A stretch of DNA of 42,508 nt from Janthinobacterium violaceinigrum (GCF_009208555.1 NZ_WFLI01000045.1:1-42508); one strand, 5' to 3'. Positions 34,072-42,508 are shown, counted from the first letter of the stretch. Numbers and translations: made by a program. Notes: generated by a model not told the origin, from the letters alone.

Positions 34072-35007
34072 TTACTGATGTGCTGTCGCAATCAGACGTT
34101 CCGGCGCCAGGATGCTGTACTCCTGCAACTGGCCCGTGCCCAGCAGTTTGCTGTCGTGATACACGCGTACCCTGCCCGGCTCGGCCGGCACGGCGACGTC
34201 TTCCTTGCCCAGCGCGATGCGCTGGCCGTGCAGGAAACGCTTGGCCAATTCTTCCGTCAGCTGGACGGCGGGAAAGCTCGACAACAGGGCATCGACGGGC
34301 GCCAGCAAGCTCAACGGCGTGGCATGCGCCGTCAGCTCGTCGAGCGTGACGACGCCGTCCAGCGTCAGGTTGCCCACCTGCGTGCGGCGCAAGGCGTTCA
34401 AATGGCCGCCGCAACCGAGGGCATGGCCGATATCTTCGCCCAGCACGCGGATGTACGTACCCTTGCTGCACATCACGGACAATTTCAGGAACGGGGCTTC
34501 ATAGCCGAGGAACTCGAGCTTGTGGATGGTCACCGGGCGCGCTTCGCGCTCCAGGGTGATGCCTGCCCTTGCATACTCATATAAGGGCTTGCCGTCTCTT
34601 TTCAAGGCCGAGTACATGGGCGGCGTCTGCAGGATGGGCCCGCGGAACTGCGCCAGCACGGCTCCGATCTGCTCTACGGTGACGTTGACGTCGCGCGTTT
34701 CCAGCACCTCGCCTTCCGTGTCGCCCGTATCCGTCGTCTGTCCCAGGTGTACCAGGGTTTCGTAGGTCTTGTCCGCTTCCAGCAAGTCCTGCGAGAACTT
34801 CGTTGCCTCGCCAAAGCACAGCGGCAGCAAACCCGTGGCGAACGGGTCCAGGGTGCCCGTATGGCCCGCCTTCTTCGCGTTCAGCACGCGCTTGGCCTTG
34901 ATCAGCGCATCGTTGCTGGACCAGCCCACGGGCTTATCCAGCAGCAAGACGCCATCGACGAGGTCGCGCACCCGCTTGATGCCGGGAGGTTTCTTCGGAC
35001 CGGCCAC
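34072..35007 (-). CDS. truB: tRNA pseudouridine-55 synthase
   Basis: It makes pseudouridine 55 in the T loop of nearly all tRNAs. The 311-residue protein shows the family start GVLLLDKPVGWSSNDAL and the catalytic Asp in GHTGTLDPFATGLLPLC (about residue 52). KTYETLVHLGQTTDTGD and CSKGTYIRVLGEDIGHALG follow, then a C-terminal PUA-like region. Its start lies two nucleotides after the rbfA stop, so the two are tightly coupled in the operon, as in many proteobacteria. It is the last gene before the terminator at 34016. Confidence 0.96.
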   Translation of the reverse strand: MAGPKKPPGIKRVRDLVDGVLLLDKPVGWSSNDALIKAKRVLNAKKAGHTGTLDPFATGLLPLCFGEATKFSQDLLEADKTYETLVHLGQTTDTGDTEGEVLETRDVNVTVEQIGAVLAQFRGPILQTPPMYSALKRDGKPLYEYARAGITLEREARPVTIHKLEFLGYEAPFLKLSVMCSKGTYIRVLGEDIGHALGCGGHLNALRRTQVGNLTLDGVVTLDELTAHATPLSLLAPVDALLSSFPAVQLTEELAKRFLHGQRIALGKEDVAVPAEPGRVRVYHDSKLLGTGQLQEYSILAPERLIATAHQ

Positions 35008-35009
35008 GC

Positions 35010-35426
35010 TTACTGCTCGTCCGTCTCGGGTTTCGCGTCCGGCTCGGCATCGGCCGCGCGCGTGGCGTTGGCCTTGTCGATCAGCAAGGACATTTCCATG
35101 CCGCGCGAGGTCGAGCTGTCGTGCACAAAATGCAGCATCGGCAAGGTGTGGATGTGCAGGCGCTTGCCCAGCAAGCCACGGATGAAGCCGGCCGCGGCCA
35201 TCAGGCCTTCGGTCGTATTCTTGATGGCTTCCTTGCTGTCTTTCAACATCGTGAAAAACACCTTGGCGTGCGCGTAATCGGGCGTGATCTGCACTTCGGT
35301 GATGGTGATCATCGTGCCCACGCGCGGATCCTTCAATTCGTAGGCGACGATTTCTGCCAGATCGCGCTGGATCTGGTCGGCCACGCGCAAGCCGCGCGCT
35401 GGCATGGTTTTGCTATGTTTAGCCAT
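35010..35426 (-). CDS. rbfA: 30S ribosome-binding factor RbfA
   Basis: A small KH-fold factor needed for late 30S subunit maturation and 16S 5'-end processing, especially in the cold. The 138 residues include the family signatures RVADQIQRDLAEIVAYELKD and ITEVQITPDYAHAKVFFTML, then the RGLLGKRLHIHTLPMLHFVHD motif, plus a short acidic tail. The start MAKHSKTMPARGLRVADQ at 35426 is the usual N-terminus, and the frame runs 60 nt further without support. It follows infB after two strong hairpins and is nearly fused to truB. Confidence 0.94.
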   Translation of the reverse strand: MAKHSKTMPARGLRVADQIQRDLAEIVAYELKDPRVGTMITITEVQITPDYAHAKVFFTMLKDSKEAIKNTTEGLMAAAGFIRGLLGKRLHIHTLPMLHFVHDSSTSRGMEMSLLIDKANATRAADAEPDAKPETDEQ

Positions 35427-35452
35427 GATTTTATGCTGTCCTAAGTGCCGCA

Positions 35453-35523
35453 GGGCGCATGGGTCAAACGGTTGCCCGTTGACCAATGCGCCCCACGTAT
35501 TTGCGCGGACAAAGTGTCCGCGC
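35453..35523. other. Two strong hairpins between infB and rbfA
   Basis: Hairpin 1 has 8 bp (35453-35460 with 35486-35493) stacked on 9 bp with one bulged A (35462-35471 with 35476-35484) and loop TTGC. Hairpin 2 is a perfect 9-bp stem (35503-35511 with 35515-35523) with a 3-nt loop. Neither has a T-run on the minus strand, so they are more likely RNase-processing or stabilising stems, or a weak attenuator inside the operon. Confidence 0.6.
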
Positions 35524-35537
35524 CATTACTGCTGTGA

Positions 35538-38396
35538 TTACAGGGTACGAGCGATTTCCTGGACTTCGAATACTTCCAGTGTGTCGCCAACCTGAATGTC
35601 GTTGTAGTTCTTCAGCGACAGGCCGCACTCCAGACCGGCGCGAACTTCTTTCGCATCGTCCTTGAAGCGTTTCAGGGAGTCGATCTCGCCGCTCCACACC
35701 ACGATGTTGTTGCGCAACAGGCGGACGGAAGAAGCACGCTTGACCACGCCATCGGTGACCAGGCAACCGGCAATCGCGCCCACTTTCGAGACCAGGATAA
35801 CCTGGCGGATCTCGACCTGGCCGATGACCGTTTCGCGTTTCTCTGGTGCCAACATGCCCGACAACGCCGATTTGATCTCGTCGATCGCATCGTAAATGAT
35901 GTTGTAGTAGCGAATGTCCACGCCATTCGACTCGGCCAGCTTGCGTGCCTGGGCATCAGCACGGGCGTTAAAGCCGATGATGACCGCTTTCGAGGCGACT
36001 GCCAGGTTGACGTCCGATTCCGTGATGCCGCCGACTGCCGCGTGAACCACTTGTACGCGCACTTCGGAGGTCGACAGTTTCTGCAACGAACCAACCAATG
36101 CTTCTTGCGAACCTTGCACGTCGGTTTTGATGATCAATGGCAAGTTTTTCACTTCGCCTTCGGCCATCTGGTCGAACATGTTTTCCAGTTTCGCAGCTTG
36201 CTGTTTCGCCAGTTTCACGTCGCGGAACTTACCTTGACGGAACAGACCGATTTCACGCGCCTTGCGCTCGTCAGCCATGACGACGACTTCTTCACCGGCA
36301 ACCGGCACCTCCGTCAAGCCCTGGATTTCGACCGGAATCGAAGGACCCGCTTCAGCGATCGACTTGCCGTTCTCGTCCAGCATGGCGCGAACGCGGCCAT
36401 ACGAAGAGCCAGCCAGGATCACGTCGCCGCGGCGCAAGGTACCGGACTGCACCAGGATCGTCGCGACAGGACCACGGCCCTTGTCCAGACGCGCCTCGAC
36501 TACCAGGCCGCGCGCAGGCGCTTCGACCGGTGCCGTCAGTTCCAGCACTTCGGCTTGCAGCAGCACTTGTTCCAGCAGGTCGTCGATACCTTGACCCGTT
36601 TTGGCCGAGACGGGCACGAATGGCGATTCGCCACCGTATTCTTCCGGCACGACTTGTTCGGCGACCAGTTCCTGCGTCACGCGGTCCACGTTGCCACCCG
36701 GTTTGTCGACCTTGTTGATCGCCACCACCAGCGGCACGCCGGCTGCTTTCGCATGGGCAATCGCCTCTTTCGTTTGCGGCATCACGCCATCGTCGGCGGC
36801 AACCACCAGAATGACGATGTCGGTTGCCTTGGCGCCACGGGCACGCATCGCGGTAAACGCTTCGTGGCCCGGGGTGTCGAGGAAGGTGATCATGCCGCGT
36901 GGCGTATCGACGTGGTATGCGCCGATATGCTGCGTAATGCCGCCCGCTTCGCCCGATGCAACCTTGGCGCGGCGGATGTAATCGAGCAGCGAGGTCTTGC
37001 CGTGGTCGACGTGACCCATGACGGTGACCACCGGTGCGCGTGGCTTGGTTTCGAAGTGCGCGTGTTCGCCCACGTCGGCCAGCAACGCTTCCGGATCGTC
37101 CAGTTCGGCGGCGAACGCCTTGTGGCCCATTTCTTCCACCAGAATCATGGCGGTTTCCTGGTCCAGCACCTGGTTGATCGTGCACATCTGGCCCAATTTC
37201 ATCAAATGCTTGATGACTTCGGATGCCTTGACGGACATTTTGTGCGCCAGTTCGGCCACGGTGATCGTTTCCGGTACGTGCACGTCCTTGACGACGGCTT
37301 CCGTAGGAGCCTGGAAGTTCGATTCACGGTCGTCATGGTGCGTCGGGCGACGGCCCTTCGCGCCACCGCGCCAGCTGTCACGGCCGCCTGGGCCGCTGTT
37401 GCCGCGTGGCTTGGGACCACCGGTGGTGCCGCGTTTTTTCGCGTCATCGGACCAGGTGGACGACACATTGGCCGACTTGATGGATTTCTTGTCTGCAACA
37501 GCAGGCTTCTTGTCGCCTGGCTTGTCGCCAGGTTTCTTGTCAGCAGGCTTGTGCAGGGTGCCTTCCGGCGCCTTCGGCTTGACCGGCACCGGTGCTGGCT
37601 CAGGGGCTTTGATGGCGCGGCGTGGCGCGTTCATCATGGCCTTGATCTGGGCGACTTCGTCGGCAACGGCCTTGCGTGCACGCTCGGTGGCTTCCGCTTT
37701 GTCAGCGGCTTCCTTGGCGGCAACAGCAGCGGCGGCGGCTTTCTTCTTCGCTTCTTCAGCAGCAGCAACTTTTTTCGCTTCGGCAGCGGCGTCGTCAACG
37801 ACAGGCGCAGCGGTGCTGGCGGCAGGCGCAGCAGCAGCCTTGGCAGCCGCTTTCTTCGCTTCCGCTTCCGCTTCTTTCTTCGCAGCCAGTTCAGCCTGTT
37901 GCGTGGCTTTCGCCTGGGCTTCTTTTTCCGCGTCGAGCTTGGCCAGACGTTCTTGCTTTTCGCGCAGATCGGCTTCCTGGCGGGCGATCAGTTCAGCCTG
38001 TTTACGGGCTTCTTCTTCACGGCGCGCCACGTCGGCGGGATCGATGACCGGTGCGGCAGGCGCGGCCGGTTCAGCTGCGACCGGCGCAGCTTCGTCACGC
38101 TGGACGAAAGTGCGTTTCTTGCGCACTTCCACCTGGATGGTGCGCGATTTGCCGGTGGCGTCAGCTTGCTTGATTTCAGTCGTTTCCTTGCGGGTCACGG
38201 TGATTTTTTTCTTTTCTGTGTCAGCCGCTGCGCCGTGTGTGCGGCGCAGATGATCCAAAAGCTTGTCCTTATCATCTTTCGACAATGGATCTGACGTCGA
38301 ACTTTTCTCGACGCCGGCAGAACGCAGCTGCGTCAGCAGCAAATCTGCAGGCATCTTCAGTTCGGTGGCAAATTGGGCTACGTTGTTACTCGCCAT
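35538..38396 (-). CDS. infB: Translation initiation factor IF-2
   Basis: IF-2 is the GTPase that brings fMet-tRNA to the 30S subunit and promotes subunit joining. The 952-residue protein has the N-terminal IF2-N helical domain (NNVAQFATELKMPADLLLTQ) and a long Ala/Lys/Glu-rich coiled linker (about 110-300), then a second IF2-N module (VAELAHKMSVKASEVIKHLM). The G domain follows with GHVDHGKTSLLD (about 462), DTPGHEAF and NKVDKPG, and domains II-IV end the chain. AGGAC precedes the ATG. The long linker is typical of betaproteobacterial IF-2. It lies 46 nt after nusA. Confidence 0.97.
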   Translation of the reverse strand: MASNNVAQFATELKMPADLLLTQLRSAGVEKSSTSDPLSKDDKDKLLDHLRRTHGAAADTEKKKITVTRKETTEIKQADATGKSRTIQVEVRKKRTFVQRDEAAPVAAEPAAPAAPVIDPADVARREEEARKQAELIARQEADLREKQERLAKLDAEKEAQAKATQQAELAAKKEAEAEAKKAAAKAAAAPAASTAAPVVDDAAAEAKKVAAAEEAKKKAAAAAVAAKEAADKAEATERARKAVADEVAQIKAMMNAPRRAIKAPEPAPVPVKPKAPEGTLHKPADKKPGDKPGDKKPAVADKKSIKSANVSSTWSDDAKKRGTTGGPKPRGNSGPGGRDSWRGGAKGRRPTHHDDRESNFQAPTEAVVKDVHVPETITVAELAHKMSVKASEVIKHLMKLGQMCTINQVLDQETAMILVEEMGHKAFAAELDDPEALLADVGEHAHFETKPRAPVVTVMGHVDHGKTSLLDYIRRAKVASGEAGGITQHIGAYHVDTPRGMITFLDTPGHEAFTAMRARGAKATDIVILVVAADDGVMPQTKEAIAHAKAAGVPLVVAINKVDKPGGNVDRVTQELVAEQVVPEEYGGESPFVPVSAKTGQGIDDLLEQVLLQAEVLELTAPVEAPARGLVVEARLDKGRGPVATILVQSGTLRRGDVILAGSSYGRVRAMLDENGKSIAEAGPSIPVEIQGLTEVPVAGEEVVVMADERKAREIGLFRQGKFRDVKLAKQQAAKLENMFDQMAEGEVKNLPLIIKTDVQGSQEALVGSLQKLSTSEVRVQVVHAAVGGITESDVNLAVASKAVIIGFNARADAQARKLAESNGVDIRYYNIIYDAIDEIKSALSGMLAPEKRETVIGQVEIRQVILVSKVGAIAGCLVTDGVVKRASSVRLLRNNIVVWSGEIDSLKRFKDDAKEVRAGLECGLSLKNYNDIQVGDTLEVFEVQEIARTL

Positions 38397-38442
38397 TCAG
38401 TCCTCTTTTCTATGTGTCGCGGAGATGATAAAGATACTCAAA

Positions 38443-40008
38443 TTAAGCCTTTGCGGATTCGGCCAGACTCCATGCCTTGGCTTGCAACGCCTTGGCACGA
38501 TCGTCGTATTTCGAGTCAACCAACTTCATCTCATCGTCGGTCACATCTTTAAATTCACTTGTAATCAGTTCACGCGCACGGTCCGCAGACAAGGCCAGGA
38601 TTGCGCCAAATTCGTCGTATGCCAGTGCTGCAAATGCTTCAACGGTCTTGATACCAGCCAGACCCAGCTTGCCGGCGGTAATGCGGTCCATGCCTTCCAG
38701 ACCGACCAACGCCTCGTCCATGCCTTCCAGACCCTCTTCCGAAGCAATCGCTTCGGTCACGAGCGCATCACGCGCACGGGTACGGAGTTCATTGACGGTA
38801 TCTTCGTCAAACGATTCGATTTCCAGCATTTCGGAAATTGGCACGTAAGCGATTTCTTCCAGACTGGCGAAACCTTCTTCCACCAGAATATCGGCCACTT
38901 CCTGGTCGACATCGAGCTTTTCCATGAACAGGATGCGCACGGCAGCCGTTTCCTGGGCAGCTTTGTCAGCCGATTCTTCGGCCGTCATGATGTTGATCTT
39001 CCAGCCGGTCAGATCCGAGGCCAGGCGCACGTTCTGGCCGGAACGGCCGATCGCGATTGCCAGGTTTTCTTCGTCGACGACAACATCCATCGCGTGTTTT
39101 TCTTCATCGACCATGATCGACGACACGTTCGCCGGCGCCAGGGCGCCGATGACGAACTGCGCCGGATCTTCCGACCACAACACGATGTCGACACGTTCGC
39201 CACCGAGTTCGCCGGTCACAGCCTGCACGCGCGAACCGCGCATGCCGACGCAAGTACCGATCGGGTCGATGCGCTTGTCGGCCGTGTAGACGGCGATCTT
39301 GGCGCGCACGCCGGCATCGCGGGCTGCGGATTTGATTTCCAGCATGCCTTGCTCGATTTCCGGCACTTCCAGTTCGAACAGCTTCATGATGAATTCCGGC
39401 GCGGTGCGCGACAGAATCACTTGCGGGCCGCGCATGTTGCGGTCGATGCGCAAGATGTAGGCACGGACGCGGTCGCCGATACGCAGATTCTCTTTCGGTA
39501 TCATCTGGTCGCGCGGCAAACGTGCTTCGATCTTGCCCGATTCGACGATGGCGTCGCCACGTTCCATGCGCTTGATGGTGCCGGTAACGAGCGAATCGCC
39601 GCGTTCCAGGAAGTCGACCAGGATCTGCTCACGTTCGGCGTCACGCACGCGCTGCAGGACGACCTGTTTGGTATCCTGGGCGAAACGGCGGCCGAATTCA
39701 ACGGATTCGATCGGCTCTTCGATGTGGTCATCGACTTCGATATCGGGAATCTGTTCTTTAGCCTCGAAATGCAGGATCTCCTGATCCGGCAGCTGCAGAC
39801 CTGCTTCATCGGGCACCACGTGCCAGCGGCGGAACGATTCGAATTCGCCCGTTTCGCGGTCGATCGAAACGCGGATGTCTACCTCACCCTCATACCGTTT
39901 CTTCGTGGCTTGCGCCAACGCGAATTCGAGGGCGCCGAAGACGACATCTTTATCGACGTTTTTTTCGCGCGCCAGCGCGTCAACCAATAATAAAACTTCG
40001 CGGCTCAT
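38443..40008 (-). CDS. nusA: Transcription termination/antitermination factor NusA
   Basis: NusA binds RNA polymerase and controls pausing, termination and antitermination. The 521 residues show the N-terminal polymerase-binding domain and an S1 domain (GDRVRAYILRIDRNMRGPQV, about residues 135-200). Two KH domains follow, including GTCVGMRGSRVQAV and AIGRSGQNVRLASDLTGW, and then the C-terminal acidic repeats with a helix-hairpin-helix (LEGMDRITAGKLGLAGIKTV). The ATG overlaps the rimP stop in ATGA. A terminator-like hairpin in the operon leader (40617-40641) could make the operon sensitive to NusA itself, as is known for the E. coli operon. Confidence 0.97.
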   Translation of the reverse strand: MSREVLLLVDALAREKNVDKDVVFGALEFALAQATKKRYEGEVDIRVSIDRETGEFESFRRWHVVPDEAGLQLPDQEILHFEAKEQIPDIEVDDHIEEPIESVEFGRRFAQDTKQVVLQRVRDAEREQILVDFLERGDSLVTGTIKRMERGDAIVESGKIEARLPRDQMIPKENLRIGDRVRAYILRIDRNMRGPQVILSRTAPEFIMKLFELEVPEIEQGMLEIKSAARDAGVRAKIAVYTADKRIDPIGTCVGMRGSRVQAVTGELGGERVDIVLWSEDPAQFVIGALAPANVSSIMVDEEKHAMDVVVDEENLAIAIGRSGQNVRLASDLTGWKINIMTAEESADKAAQETAAVRILFMEKLDVDQEVADILVEEGFASLEEIAYVPISEMLEIESFDEDTVNELRTRARDALVTEAIASEEGLEGMDEALVGLEGMDRITAGKLGLAGIKTVEAFAALAYDEFGAILALSADRARELITSEFKDVTDDEMKLVDSKYDDRAKALQAKAWSLAESAKA

Positions 40009-40493
40009 GCTTTGCGTCCCTTAAAAACCACCTGCGGCACCAAGCGTGCCTTATCCACATCGGCGAGCGTAAACTCCAACATCGCCGGACCATCCTTACC
40101 TTCAAATTCCAACGACAATTTATCGCCCACGGGTTCTTGCAAGATCCCCTGGAACGATTTCCGGTTGTTCGTACCCGGCATCGCCACCATCAGCTTGACG
40201 ATGATTTCCTGCCCTGCGAAACGGACGAAGTCTTCCAGCTTGCGCACCGGACGATCGAGACCCGGGGAAGAAATCTCGAGACGTTCGTAAGGAACGTTCT
40301 CTACCGTCAACACATGCGATAACTGGTGACTCACCGTGGCACAGTCTTCGACCGTGATCGGACCTTTTTCAGCGGCATCGGCGGCGCTGAAATCAATAAA
40401 GACGCGCAGCAGTCCGCGCTCGGCACGTTCGACATCAACGAGCTCATAGCCCAGACCTGTAACTGTCTTTTCAATTAATCCCAACTGCTGCAA
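40005..40493 (-). CDS. rimP: Ribosome maturation factor RimP
   Basis: RimP is a 30S assembly factor. The 162-residue protein shows LIEKTVTGLGYELVDVERAE near the N-terminus, DCATVSHQLSHVL, and the signature EISSPGLDRPVRKLEDFVRF. I choose the TTG at 40493 because GGAGA stands seven bases upstream and the conserved family N-terminus begins there. Longer readings starting up to 180 nt upstream would include the terminator hairpin. A TTG start on a ribosome-assembly gene would hold expression down. It is the first gene of the rimP-nusA-infB-rbfA-truB operon; unlike in E. coli, no tRNA-Met gene precedes it. Confidence 0.9.
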   Translation of the reverse strand: MQQLGLIEKTVTGLGYELVDVERAERGLLRVFIDFSAADAAEKGPITVEDCATVSHQLSHVLTVENVPYERLEISSPGLDRPVRKLEDFVRFAGQEIIVKLMVAMPGTNNRKSFQGILQEPVGDKLSLEFEGKDGPAMLEFTLADVDKARLVPQVVFKGRKA

Positions 40494-40616
40494 GAAATTC
40501 TCCAGAAATAAGGCCCGTTTTCGGCATGACAGCGCCACATCGGGCGCCGGCAACATGCAAAAACACGCATTCAAGTCATATATGGCCCCTTGCGGAGCCA
40601 TTACAAACGGTTCAAC

Positions 40617-40641
40617 AAAAAAAAAATGGGCATCTGCCCAT
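40617..40641 (-). terminator. Intrinsic terminator or attenuator in the rimP-nusA leader
   Basis: ATGGGC pairs with GCCCAT over AGAT on the minus strand and is followed by a run of about nine Ts. It lies 195 nt after the rluB stop but also about 75 nt downstream of the putative rimP promoter. It could therefore end rluB transcripts, attenuate the rimP-nusA-infB operon, or do both. Confidence 0.75.
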
Positions 40642-40716
40642 CTTCTTGTATTTCCCCAACCAGATGAAAGCACTCCCCACCAAACAACCCTGCGGAGAAC
40701 TTTTATTAGGCTGCAG

Positions 40717-40745
40717 ATTATAACCTCTTATTAACTTCGCCGCAA
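40717..40745 (-). promoter_or_regulatory. Promoter of the rimP-nusA-infB operon
   Basis: On the minus strand TTGCGG (40740-40745) and a perfect TATAAT (40717-40722) are separated by 17 nt. Transcription would start near 40710 and give a leader of about 215 nt that contains the terminator hairpin before the rimP TTG start. Confidence 0.7.
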
Positions 40746-40836
40746 TGCCGCACACAAGGAGCGGCCCGGCTTACAACAGTAACAAGAGCACGCGCCCGCG
40801 GCAGATTATCGGGCGCGCAAGAAGAAATCCCCTGAA

Positions 40837-42351
40837 TTAACCTTTGCTGCGGCGGCGCGGCATGCCATCCATGCCGCCACGGGGCTGACCACCGGAGCGC
40901 GCTTGCCCACCAGCACCACCCGCATTGCGGCGCGGACCCGTGTTGGCGAAGCCGAATGCCGTTTGCAGCGGATCGGGCTGACGCGGACCGCGCTGCGGCG
41001 CACGGCCTTCGCCACCGGGACGACCCTGGCCCTGGCCAGCGGCGCGCGGAGCACGGCCTTGCGGCACGCCTTCGAACGATGCCGACGAACGGGGCTGCCC
41101 GCCCTGGAACGGACCTTGCGGCTGGCCACGGCCTGGACCACGCGCTTCGCCTGGACGGCCGGCGCCGCCTGGGCGGCCCTGGCCTTGCGGACGGGCAAAC
41201 TGGCCTTGCGGCTGGCCACGGCGCGGCGCGACGGGGAACGGATCGGCGTTGCGGTTGCTCACATCGATGCGGTTGCCATTCGGCTCGTCATCGCGGCTCG
41301 CCTTGCGCGCTTCGCGGCCCTTGGCGGCGCCAGCGGCACGAGGATCGCCCGAAGGCGGCATTTTCTTTTCGATGCCGTAGGCGGCCAGCAGGTCGCGCAC
41401 GGTGTTTTCATCCATCTCTTCCCAGCGGCCGCGCTTCAGGCCGCTCGGCAGGGTCATGGCGCCGTAGCGGGTACGGATCAGGCGCGAGACGGTCAGTCCG
41501 ATCGCTTCGAACATGCGGCGCACTTCGCGGTTACGGCCTTCGCCGATCACCACGCGGTACCACTTGTTGATGCCTTCGCCGCCGCCATCGGCGATCTTCG
41601 AGAACTGCGCCATGCCGTCTTCCAGCTCGACGCCGGCCAGCAGTTTCTGGCGCATGCCCTCTTCCAGCTCGCCCAGGGTACGCACGGCGTACTCGCGGTC
41701 GATGCCGTAGCGCGGGTGCATCAGGCGGTTGGCCAGATCACCGGAAGTGGTAAACAGCAGCAAGCCTTCCGTGTTGAAGTCAAGGCGGCCAACGGCCAGC
41801 CACTTGCCGGCCTTCATGGTCGGCAGGCGGTCGAACACGGATGGACGGCCGTCCGGGTCGTTGTGGCTGACGATTTCGCCGGCCGGCTTGTGGTACACCA
41901 GCACGCGCGGCGGCTTCTTGCTGACGCGGCGCTGGATCAACTTGCCGTTGATGCGCACATGGTCGCTCGGCAGGATGCGCTGGCCGATGTGGGCCGGCTC
42001 GCCATTGACGGACACGCGGCCCGAAATGATCAGGTCTTCCATGTCGCGGCGCGAACCGAGACCGGCTTCGGCCAGCACCTTGTGCAGCTTCGGCGCATCG
42101 TCGTCGGACGTCAGGTCGCGGCGCACGACGGCTTTTTGCGCGCGGCCCGTACCGCCTTCTTCGCTGTCGAAAGCATCGGAGGTGACGAACGAGAACACGG
42201 CGTCGGCATCGCTGACCTTGCCTGGCGCAGCCTGGCGGCCCTTGCCCTTCTTGCGGCTCTTGCCCGCATTCTTGCCAGCGCCCGGCACGTCGTTGCGCGG
42301 ACCGCGCGGCAGGCGCGGACCGGAAACGAGGTTGCCTTCAGCGTCGAACAC
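40837..42351 (-). CDS. rluB: 23S rRNA pseudouridine-2605 synthase RluB (N-terminus unresolved)
   Basis: RluB makes pseudouridine in helix 89-93 region of 23S rRNA. The S4 RNA-binding domain (KLHKVLAEAGLGSRRDMEDL, about residues 87-140) precedes the catalytic domain with Asp in VGRLDFNTEGLLLF (about 188) and the end signature VRRMFEAIGLTVSRLIRTRY. A 200-residue Arg/Gly/Gln/Pro-rich disordered tail (about 310-504) is unusually long. This frame reaches back to a GTG at 42351 with no ribosome-binding site, and the frame stays open upstream into different-looking sequence. The true start is probably beyond the window edge, and a one-base shift may separate the two parts (see 42436-42508). Confidence 0.9.
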   Translation of the reverse strand: MFDAEGNLVSGPRLPRGPRNDVPGAGKNAGKSRKKGKGRQAAPGKVSDADAVFSFVTSDAFDSEEGGTGRAQKAVVRRDLTSDDDAPKLHKVLAEAGLGSRRDMEDLIISGRVSVNGEPAHIGQRILPSDHVRINGKLIQRRVSKKPPRVLVYHKPAGEIVSHNDPDGRPSVFDRLPTMKAGKWLAVGRLDFNTEGLLLFTTSGDLANRLMHPRYGIDREYAVRTLGELEEGMRQKLLAGVELEDGMAQFSKIADGGGEGINKWYRVVIGEGRNREVRRMFEAIGLTVSRLIRTRYGAMTLPSGLKRGRWEEMDENTVRDLLAAYGIEKKMPPSGDPRAAGAAKGREARKASRDDEPNGNRIDVSNRNADPFPVAPRRGQPQGQFARPQGQGRPGGAGRPGEARGPGRGQPQGPFQGGQPRSSASFEGVPQGRAPRAAGQGQGRPGGEGRAPQRGPRQPDPLQTAFGFANTGPRRNAGGAGGQARSGGQPRGGMDGMPRRRSKG

Positions 42352-42419
42352 ATCGGCGACAGGCGCGGCAGCTTGCTCAGCGGCAGGCGCGGCTTCCGCT
42401 GCCTGCGGCGCTTCGGCGC

Positions 42420-42508
42420 GCGGCGGCTGGCGTCGTCGGGCCAGGGCGTGGTGTCGAGTTTTTCCACGCGCACCTGATCGCCGTTGCGGATGAAGCGCTC
42501 GCGCAGGG
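42420..42508 (-). other. Upstream coding segment in another frame (possible rluB N-terminus)
   Basis: From the window edge the minus strand reads LRERFIRNGDQVRVEKLDTT and on to PWPDDASRR with strong third-position G+C, in a frame different from rluB. After about 42430 that frame turns into Arg/Lys-rich shadow sequence, while the rluB frame becomes the plausible AEAPQAAEAAPAAEQ. One missing base in the GCGCGCC run near 42420-42430 would join them into one protein. It may be a real frameshift, a sequencing error, or the end of a separate upstream gene. Confidence 0.45.

Larger units (their letters stand above)
40494..40836. other. Intergenic region rluB / rimP with operon control signals
   Basis: A 340-nt gap between two minus-strand genes. 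It holds a near-consensus promoter at 40717-40745 and, downstream of it, an intrinsic terminator at 40617-40641; both precede rimP. No gene is seen here. Confidence 0.6.

Noticed and set aside
36042..38294. 750-aa open frame opposite infB
   Set aside because: Shadow of infB; the Phe/Arg/Ser-rich C-terminal part mirrors the Ala/Lys-rich linker codons.

Overview
The window looks like a chromosomal segment of a betaproteobacterium of the family Oxalobacteraceae, most likely Janthinobacterium or a close relative. The pointers are the high-G+C housekeeping block rimP-nusA-infB-rbfA-truB-typA-dusA, a PEP-CTERM exosortase substrate, a class I fumarase, an xWxxF-tailed chemoreceptor, and encoded CCA ends on the tRNA genes. 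This assignment is inference from gene content; no search was run.

Left part (1-13.9 kb): an accessory island of visibly lower G+C, with all genes on the minus strand. It starts with the cut end of an IS3-family element and a degenerate 3' half of tRNA-Phe. A complete type I restriction-modification operon follows (hsdM-hsdS-hsdR, with a small helix-turn-helix gene ahead of it). Next come a probable ribbon-helix-helix/RAMA-like protein, an AlpA-like regulator, a tyrosine recombinase, about 1 kb of gene-free DNA packed with short perfect hairpins, a catalytic-domain-less integrase paralogue, and a full P4-type integrase beside tRNA-Ser(GGA). A 13-nt stretch of the tRNA-Ser 3' end recurs at 377-389, so the island may span about 377-13938.

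Middle part (14-31 kb): ordinary chromosome. It holds acs, a YqhA-family membrane protein, class I fumarase, murI, tRNA-His, a secreted GH43-type glycosidase with a ricin-type lectin domain, a receiver-only response regulator, and a Fur-box-controlled FecA-like TonB receptor. After these come a PEP-CTERM protein, several small envelope proteins (two lipoproteins, a 38-aa membrane peptide, a free periplasmic TonB-C domain protein) and a chemoreceptor whose leader folds into an elaborate two-domain RNA-like structure.

Right part (30.4-42.5 kb): an almost continuous minus-strand translation/ribosome-maturation block: rluB, then rimP-nusA-infB-rbfA-truB, typA, dusA and a coupled small gene. A promoter followed by an intrinsic terminator lies in the rimP-nusA leader. 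The N-terminal coding frame of rluB appears to switch near the window edge.

The strongest candidates for something undescribed are the hairpin-dense region at about 10.9-11.64 kb in the island, the integrase with its translationally coupled catalytic-null paralogue, and the structured leader of the chemoreceptor gene.
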